From: Akkermansiaceae bacterium | GTDB lineage: Bacteria > Verrucomicrobiota > Verrucomicrobiia > Verrucomicrobiales > Akkermansiaceae | Direction: 5' to 3' | NCBI GenBank assembly: GCA_029288115.1 | Contig: JARFPV010000418.1 | Span: 1 to 11,599 of the forward strand | Length of the DNA stretch: 11,599 bases | In this document: positions 7,141 to 11,599 of the stretch, piece after piece | Layout: the number at the start of each line of letters is the position of its first letter | Position numbering within the stretch: the stretch's first letter is position 1 | Program-made: the position numbers and the translations under genes | The notes under the pieces: model-generated | The model's input: the letters and a program-made list of their open reading frames with translations, nothing else | Told to the model about the DNA's origin: nothing | The model's database searches: none

Positions 7141-7199
7141 CCCTCAAAGAGCAAACTCTCTGCTTCTCTTTCAGGAACCAATCTGTCCATTCTTAGTCC

Positions 7200-8048
7200 A
7201 TGCCGGAGGCGAACAAAACAGACATTCAACTTCACCTCCTCGATTGCCTGAAGGGGATGTGTGATATGAAAAAGGGCACCATCGATCTGGTGGTGACCTC
7301 GCCACCCTACAATCTGGGTATCGACTACTCGACCTACAAGGACACAGACGACCGCTCAGCCTTTCTCGCCTGGTGCATGGACTGGGCACAAGCGGTGAAG
7401 CTTGTCATGACAGACAACGCATCGTTCTTCCTGAATGTGGGAGCAGCACCGAGTAACCCCCTGCTTCCCCACCAGCTTATCCTTGCACTGACAGAGGGAA
7501 ACGATCCCGTTTTTACACTCCAAAACACTTTCCACTGGGTCAAGTCCATCTCCGTTGAGACCAAAAATGGGGAAACCGTTAGTGCCGGGCATTTTAAACC
7601 GATCAACAGCAAACGATTCGTCAACGACTGCCACGAGTATGTATTTCATCTTACCAAAACAGGTGATGTGCCGCTTGAACGGCGCAGCGCAGGCGTGCCT
7701 TATGTTCACAAGTCTAACATCAAACGCTGGGGGCACACAGGCGGTGAGGACAAACGCTGCCGAGGCAACACCTGGTTCATCCCCTACGACACCATCCAGA
7801 GCCGCGACAAGGAAAGGCCGCACCCCGCGACGTTTCCGGTCGGACTTGTCGAACAGTGCATACGCATCCACGGAGAAGGGCAAAAAACACGGCTGTTAGA
7901 CCCCTTCAATGGAATCGGAACATCTGCCGTGGCCGCAGTTCGCTCAGGCATTGCATCCTACACCGGGTTCGATATCGATGAAGGCTATCTAGAAGTCACC
8001 CGCGAGCGCCTGATGGAGGAAAAAAACAAATCCGCACATCCATCCTAA
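7200..8048 (+). CDS. Solitary DNA methyltransferase, SPPY type (N4-cytosine or N6-adenine)
   Basis: A 282-residue SAM-dependent amino-methyltransferase of the beta arrangement (COG0863 type): the catalytic motif IV TSPPYN (33-38) comes first, a variable target-recognition middle follows, and the SAM-binding motif I LDPFNGIGTS (233-242) is near the end, followed by YTGFDIDEGYL (254-264). GNTWFIPY (189-196) and RPHPATFP (206-213) are further family landmarks. SPPY is most common in N4-cytosine enzymes, but N6-adenine activity cannot be excluded. The gene begins with ATG at 7200 without a Shine-Dalgarno site and ends in tandem TAA TAA. There is no restriction endonuclease or specificity subunit next to it: tetR is divergent on one side and the dihydrouridine synthase follows on the other. 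It is therefore an orphan methyltransferase here, perhaps with an epigenetic role or left from a restriction system. Confidence 0.88.
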   Translation: MPEANKTDIQLHLLDCLKGMCDMKKGTIDLVVTSPPYNLGIDYSTYKDTDDRSAFLAWCMDWAQAVKLVMTDNASFFLNVGAAPSNPLLPHQLILALTEGNDPVFTLQNTFHWVKSISVETKNGETVSAGHFKPINSKRFVNDCHEYVFHLTKTGDVPLERRSAGVPYVHKSNIKRWGHTGGEDKRCRGNTWFIPYDTIQSRDKERPHPATFPVGLVEQCIRIHGEGQKTRLLDPFNGIGTSAVAAVRSGIASYTGFDIDEGYLEVTRERLMEEKNKSAHPS

Positions 8049-8099
8049 TAAAACCTTATCATTATTCAAAACTCAGACCTCATCATTCCAAAGCTCGCT

Positions 8100-9089
8100 T
8101 TGGCACCCATGCAGGACGTGACCGACCTCGCCTTCATGCGGGTGATGCAGCAATTCGGTGGCCCAGACTACTATGTGACCGAGTACTTTCGCGTGCACAG
8201 GGACTACAAAGTGGAGAAAAAAATCCTGCGCAGCATCACCGAAAACAACACCGGTCGACCAGTCTACGCACAGCTCATCGGTCAGGACATCCCGGCGTTG
8301 ACACGTGTTGCTCGGGAATTGATGGAGCACTCTGTTGCCGGCATCGACCTGAATCTCGGCTGCCCCGCACCGGTGGTCTGCCGCAAGGACGCCGGTGGAG
8401 GCCTACTACGCAAACCAGAAAAGACAGAACACATCATCGCTTCTCTGCGCGATGCCATCCCAGGCAAATTCACCGTCAAGACGCGCGTGGGATATGAGTC
8501 GCACACAGAGTTTCTCAAACTTCTGGAAATGTTCAGCCGTCACGCCATCGACATCCTAACAATCCACGGACGCACCGTGAAAGAGCGTTACCAGACGCCA
8601 GTGCATACCGATTGCATACGTCACGCAGTAGAAACAATGCCCTGCCCGGTCATCGCAAACGGTAATGTTGTCGATGTTGAAACCGGAATTGGATTGTTAA
8701 AAAAAACCAAGGCACACGGTCTGATGATCGGCAGGGGCGCAATCCGCAGCCCCTGGATTTTCAGCCAGATTAGATCGGCCGTTTCCAACCAGCCCGTCAT
8801 GCGGGTCACTCGCTCTGACCTCTTGGCATACATCACCCTGCTCTATCAGGAAATTGCAGCGCACACATCTGATTTTGATGAGACCAAACACGTGCACCGA
8901 ATGAAAAAGTATCTTGTCTACATCGCACAAGGGCTTGACGACGATTTTGAGCACCAAATACGCCGTGTCACCACCGCAGAAGCATTCCACCACACCTGCA
9001 GTGAGTTTCTTGACAACAACGAGCCCGTACCCACGCGCCCGCCTGAACGCTCCAAATTGTTCTGCGGATTCAATGCATTACGAAAGTAG
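8100..9089 (+). CDS. tRNA-dihydrouridine synthase (Dus family)
   Basis: An FMN enzyme that reduces specific uridines in tRNA using NADPH. Numbered from the TTG at 8100, it shows APMQDVTD (2-9, FMN-binding loop), NLGCP (85-89) with the catalytic Cys88, VKTRVG (126-131), IHGRTVKERY (155-164), ANGNVV (186-191) and IGRGAI (210-215), the normal TIM-barrel order, then a helical C-terminal domain. The start is uncertain. TTG 8100 would remove the first barrel strand, yet the frame is open upstream to 8052 and encodes LIIPKLALAPMQD, which fits that strand. No ATG, GTG or TTG lies between the tandem stop codons at 8046-8051 and 8100, so an ATT at 8061 or 8064 may be used; 8100 is given as the first canonical codon. 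Which Dus subtype, and hence which tRNA position, is not clear. It follows the methyltransferase by 51 bases and precedes mlaF by 49. Confidence 0.9.
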   Translation: MAPMQDVTDLAFMRVMQQFGGPDYYVTEYFRVHRDYKVEKKILRSITENNTGRPVYAQLIGQDIPALTRVARELMEHSVAGIDLNLGCPAPVVCRKDAGGGLLRKPEKTEHIIASLRDAIPGKFTVKTRVGYESHTEFLKLLEMFSRHAIDILTIHGRTVKERYQTPVHTDCIRHAVETMPCPVIANGNVVDVETGIGLLKKTKAHGLMIGRGAIRSPWIFSQIRSAVSNQPVMRVTRSDLLAYITLLYQEIAAHTSDFDETKHVHRMKKYLVYIAQGLDDDFEHQIRRVTTAEAFHHTCSEFLDNNEPVPTRPPERSKLFCGFNALRK

Positions 9090-9138
9090 CTGCATCTTCC
9101 GCCTTGCTTCTTCTACCTTTTCTCTTACTCCTTAATAT

Positions 9139-9924
9139 GTGAGTGACAACGCACCATCACCGCCCGAATCACCATTGATCCGCATTCGTGGGCTGCATAA
9201 ACATTTTGGTGACTTGCACGTGCTGCGCGGGGTGGATCTGGATATCTACCGTGGCGAAACCGTATGCCTGCTTGGAAGCTCAGGCGGCGGCAAGACGGTG
9301 CTCGTCAAACATATGGTGGCACTTCTCGAGTTTGAAGAGGGCAGCGTTCAAATCGATGGTGTCGAGCTCTCGAACCTCTCCGAACGAGCCCTGTCACCCA
9401 TCCGCAAAAAAGTCGGTATGATGTTTCAGAACGGCGCTCTGTTCGATTCCATGAACGTCGCACAAAACGTCGCTTTTCCACTCGTCGAAAGCGGCATCAC
9501 CGATGATACAGAACTTGATCGCCGCGTGCGTGAAGCGTTGGAAATCGTCCGCCTCCCAGAGCAGGAGAATACGATGCCAGCAGACCTCTCCGGCGGCATG
9601 AAAAAACGCGTGGCACTTGCACGAGCCATTATTGATCGCCCGGATTGCGTTTGCTACGATGAACCACACGCCGGACTTGATCCCGTCACAGCAGATACCA
9701 TCGATAAGCTCATCAAGTGCCTGCAGAACGATCACGGCATTACCAATATCGTCATCACCCATGACTTACGTAGCGTTTTCCGCATCGCGGACCGCATCGT
9801 CTTCATGAAGGATGGTAAAGTATACTGGCAGGGCACCTGCAAGGAAATGCAGACAAGTACCGACCCGGTCATCACACAGTTTATTGCGGGTAACGACGGC
9901 AATGGCGACCATTGGAATGATTAG
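9139..9924 (+). CDS. MlaF-like ABC transporter ATPase (phospholipid/MCE transport)
   Basis: A 261-residue ATPase that should power an MCE-type lipid transporter at the inner membrane, working with an MlaE permease and the MlaD-like protein encoded next. Motifs: Walker A GSSGGGKT (46-53), Q-loop with FQNGALFDSMNVAQNVAFPL (96-115), which is a good MlaF marker, the signature LSGGMKKR (150-157), Walker B VCYDEPHAGLDP (171-182) with the catalytic Glu175, and the H-loop THD (His208). The DEPHAG form, with His where Phe or Thr is more usual, is a small oddity. The start is GTG at 9139, overlapped by an ATG-TGA (9137-9142) in another frame and preceded by a pyrimidine-rich stretch. The MlaE permease, normally adjacent, is not in this window. 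Length is close to that of MlaF. Confidence 0.87.
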   Translation: MSDNAPSPPESPLIRIRGLHKHFGDLHVLRGVDLDIYRGETVCLLGSSGGGKTVLVKHMVALLEFEEGSVQIDGVELSNLSERALSPIRKKVGMMFQNGALFDSMNVAQNVAFPLVESGITDDTELDRRVREALEIVRLPEQENTMPADLSGGMKKRVALARAIIDRPDCVCYDEPHAGLDPVTADTIDKLIKCLQNDHGITNIVITHDLRSVFRIADRIVFMKDGKVYWQGTCKEMQTSTDPVITQFIAGNDGNGDHWND

Positions 9925-9970
9925 GCCAAAATCGCGATGCACGATTGCAGCTTGAATTTACCCCCTTTCC

Positions 9971-9976
9971 AAGGGA
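9971..9976 (+). promoter_or_regulatory. Ribosome binding site that sets the mlaD-like start
   Basis: AAGGGA lies 10 bases before the ATG at 9987. It favours that codon over the in-frame TTG at 9945, which has no such site and would add 14 residues before the membrane anchor. Confidence 0.6.
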
Positions 9977-9986
9977 CACTATCACC

Positions 9987-11021
9987 ATGGCCGCTCGCGA
10001 AAAAAGCCGACAGCGTACCGCTGGACTCTTTGTCCTGATCGGGCTGCTTCTGCTAGGAGTTCTCATCATTGAGTTTGGTCGCTTTGGTGACCGATTCAGA
10101 GGCCACTACCCACTCTACATCGAATTTCCAGAGACCGCAGGCATTATCAAAAACAGCGAGGTGAGACTGCGTGGAGCGAAAATAGGTCGCGTCGCCACCC
10201 ACCCCGAGCTGGTTCTCTCCGGCGGGGCAGCGAGTGTGGTGAAAATGGAAATGCGCATCAAAGACGATGTAAAAATTCCCTTGGACTCCACCTTCAAGAT
10301 CGGTTCTTCAGGACTACTTGGCGACAAGTTTATCGAGATCACACCCCCCGAAAAAGAAACCGGTGGCTACTACAAGTCAGGCGACACCATCATCGGCGTC
10401 GGCGCAGGTGGAATCGACGCTATTAAATCCAATGCTGAGGACATCGCACGCGACGCCAGCCAGCTCATCAAGGATGCCAAGGTCACCTTTTCCAAAATCG
10501 ACAAAGCTCTCGATTCGATTTCAAAAATCGGCGACAGCGTCGATGTCACTATGACCAAGGTGAACAATGAATTCCTCTCCAAGGATAACCTCGACAACTT
10601 CAACAAGGCGATCGCCAACTTTGAGGAATCCAGCCGTGAAATCAAGGGGGCATCCAAGGACCTAAAACCAGCGGTTACCGAAGCACGCGAAACGATGGCG
10701 AGCATCAAACAGGCGGCCGATGGTGCCAAGGATCTCATTGCCGACGCACGCCAGGAAATCAAAGGCATCAAACCCGCGCTTGCAGAAGTCCCCCAAGCGG
10801 TTAGAAACATCAGCCGTGCCGCCAGCCGCGCAGAAGATACCATGGCAGCCATGCAGAATAAAAACGGCCTCGTCGGCACCCTTGCCTACGACCAGGAAAC
10901 CGGCAACAACGCCAAGGAATTCATCCGTAATCTCAAACGCTACGGCATCCTCAGATACCGCGATAAATCAACCAAAGACGAACGCGACCCACGCAACAAA
11001 TTCCGCGGCAGCCGCCGGTAG
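9987..11021 (+). CDS. MlaD-like MCE domain protein
   Basis: A 344-residue substrate-binding component of an MCE phospholipid transporter, anchored in the inner membrane with the rest outside the cytoplasm. A basic start (AAREKSRQR) precedes a single membrane helix at about 12-29. The MCE domain spans about 41-120: YIEFPETAGIIKNSEVRLRG, AKIGRV, and SSGLLGDKFIEITP, the last being a strong MlaD/MCE mark. Residues 145-290 are Ala/Lys/Asp/Glu-rich and helical, a likely coiled coil of the kind that builds a bridge or tunnel in larger MCE proteins. The tail (NGLVGTLAYDQETGNNAKEF, then a basic end) also occurs in this family. It follows the ATPase by 62 bases, fitting an mlaF-mlaD operon; no mlaB, mlaC or mlaE is visible. 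Its substrate is presumably a phospholipid, by family analogy. Confidence 0.87.
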   Translation: MAAREKSRQRTAGLFVLIGLLLLGVLIIEFGRFGDRFRGHYPLYIEFPETAGIIKNSEVRLRGAKIGRVATHPELVLSGGAASVVKMEMRIKDDVKIPLDSTFKIGSSGLLGDKFIEITPPEKETGGYYKSGDTIIGVGAGGIDAIKSNAEDIARDASQLIKDAKVTFSKIDKALDSISKIGDSVDVTMTKVNNEFLSKDNLDNFNKAIANFEESSREIKGASKDLKPAVTEARETMASIKQAADGAKDLIADARQEIKGIKPALAEVPQAVRNISRAASRAEDTMAAMQNKNGLVGTLAYDQETGNNAKEFIRNLKRYGILRYRDKSTKDERDPRNKFRGSRR

Positions 11022-11068
11022 GCATGTCTTGCGCCCGTTCCCTGACTCCCGAATCCTGACACCCGATC

Positions 11069-11599
11069 ATGAGCACCTCTGAACCAAAAATTTATCTCCT
11101 GCCCAATCTGATGACGGCAGGCAACCTCTGTTGCGGCTTCTTTGCCACCCTGACGATTTTCGAAGGCATAAAACTCAACGACTTCTCCGCTGCCTACCCG
11201 TTCTACGAGAAGGCAATCCTGCTTATTTTCGCCTCATGCCTGTTTGATCTGTTAGACGGACGACTCGCCCGTATGGGAGGCAAGGAGTCACCATTCGGAC
11301 AGGAGTTCGACTCCATCGCAGACGTCGTTTCATTTGGCATTGCACCCGCACTACTCGTGTCCAAGGCAGTCCTTTTCAATCTGCCCAGCAAGATAGGCTG
11401 GGCAATCGCATTCATCTACCTGCTCTGTGGAGCCATGCGTCTGGCACGCTTCAACTGCCTCGCAAATATGCCCAAGGATAAAAACGCCTCCAGCGACTTC
11501 AGGGGCATCCCCATCCCCATGGCCGCAGGCTTCATCGCGTCGGTCACCTTTCTGCTCATCTTTTTCAGTAAAAACGACCGGGGTAACGACCTCGGCTAC
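11069..11599 (+). CDS. pssA: CDP-diacylglycerol-serine O-phosphatidyltransferase (PssA), N-terminal part
   Basis: The first 177 residues of a membrane enzyme; the frame runs open to the window end. It makes phosphatidylserine from CDP-diacylglycerol and serine, the precursor of phosphatidylethanolamine. The CDP-alcohol phosphatidyltransferase motif is complete: Asp60-x2-Asp63-Gly64-x2-Ala67-Arg68-x8-Gly77-x3-Asp81-x3-Asp85. The opening YLLPNLMTAGNLCCGFFA, the segment GAMRLARFN (121-129) and FRGIPIPMAAG (144-154) point to the PssA subfamily rather than PgsA. Hydrophobic segments at about 11-32, 48-60, 84-104, 108-123 and 150-167 suit a multi-pass protein. The ATG at 11069 is 47 bases after the MCE gene and has no clear Shine-Dalgarno site. 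Cotranscription with mlaF and mlaD would join phospholipid synthesis to phospholipid transport. Confidence 0.92.
   Translation, partial: MSTSEPKIYLLPNLMTAGNLCCGFFATLTIFEGIKLNDFSAAYPFYEKAILLIFASCLFDLLDGRLARMGGKESPFGQEFDSIADVVSFGIAPALLVSKAVLFNLPSKIGWAIAFIYLLCGAMRLARFNCLANMPKDKNASSDFRGIPIPMAAGFIASVTFLLIFFSKNDRGNDLGY

Noticed and set aside
8046..8100. Read-through fusion of the methyltransferase and dihydrouridine synthase, which share a frame
   Set aside because: Two tandem TAA codons separate them and no recoding signal is visible.
9945..9986. TTG start giving 14 more residues for the MlaD-like protein
   Set aside because: The ATG at 9987 has AAGGGA ten bases upstream and places the membrane helix close to the N-terminus as is usual.
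10370..10879. 169-residue minus-strand frame inside the MCE gene
   Set aside because: Explained by the repetitive Ala/Lys/Asp codons of the coiled-coil region on the other strand.
1..11599. CRISPR array, insertion sequence, prophage, tRNA or rRNA
   Set aside because: No regularly spaced repeats, transposase or integrase motifs, terminal inverted repeats or structural RNA patterns were found on reading both strands.

Overview
This window reads as a stretch of ordinary bacterial chromosome, most likely from a Verrucomicrobiota species (Akkermansiaceae/Rubritalea-like). That placement is an inference from remembered protein character: the form of the PrmA amino terminus (WSKLSG..WMDAWEDRF), the SDWCGW-type thioredoxin-fold protein, the LAPMQDVTD form of the dihydrouridine synthase, and frequent absence of a clear Shine-Dalgarno site. 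No database search was possible. There are no mobile elements, rRNAs, tRNAs, CRISPR arrays or gene-free stretches longer than 300 bases.

Layout: (1) 1-482, the 3' end of a secreted-looking SH3-like protein with a Pro/Glu-rich tail, closed by a strong intrinsic terminator (503-538). (2) 618-3769, three closely spaced plus-strand genes: valine-pyruvate aminotransferase (avtA), an exported thioredoxin-fold protein with a CGWS active site, and ribosomal protein L11 methyltransferase (prmA). (3) A 177-base G/C-run leader, then a class Ib aspartate aminotransferase (3947-5113) and a terminator (5158-5188). (4) Convergent to it on the minus strand, a compact run in transcription order tetR family regulator, tsaE, truA (7077 down to 5187). 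All three start with GTG, and tetR and tsaE overlap by 4 bases. (5) Divergent from tetR, a solitary SPPY-type DNA methyltransferase (7200-8048), with an 18-bp near-palindrome in the shared intergenic region. (6) Then, on the plus strand with gaps of about 50-60 bases, tRNA-dihydrouridine synthase, MlaF-like ABC ATPase, MlaD/MCE protein and the start of phosphatidylserine synthase, which runs off the window.

Functionally the window joins amino-acid transamination, translation-apparatus modification (prmA, tsaE, truA, dus) and envelope phospholipid handling (mlaF, mlaD, pssA). I do not see a convincing new system. The points most worth checking are the dihydrouridine synthase, whose first beta strand seems to be encoded upstream of any canonical start codon (possible ATT start); the TetR/methyltransferase divergent control region with an operator-like palindrome and a possibly leaderless tetR promoter; the coupling of tetR to the t6A gene tsaE; the single-cysteine thioredoxin-fold protein; and the structured leader before the aspartate aminotransferase.
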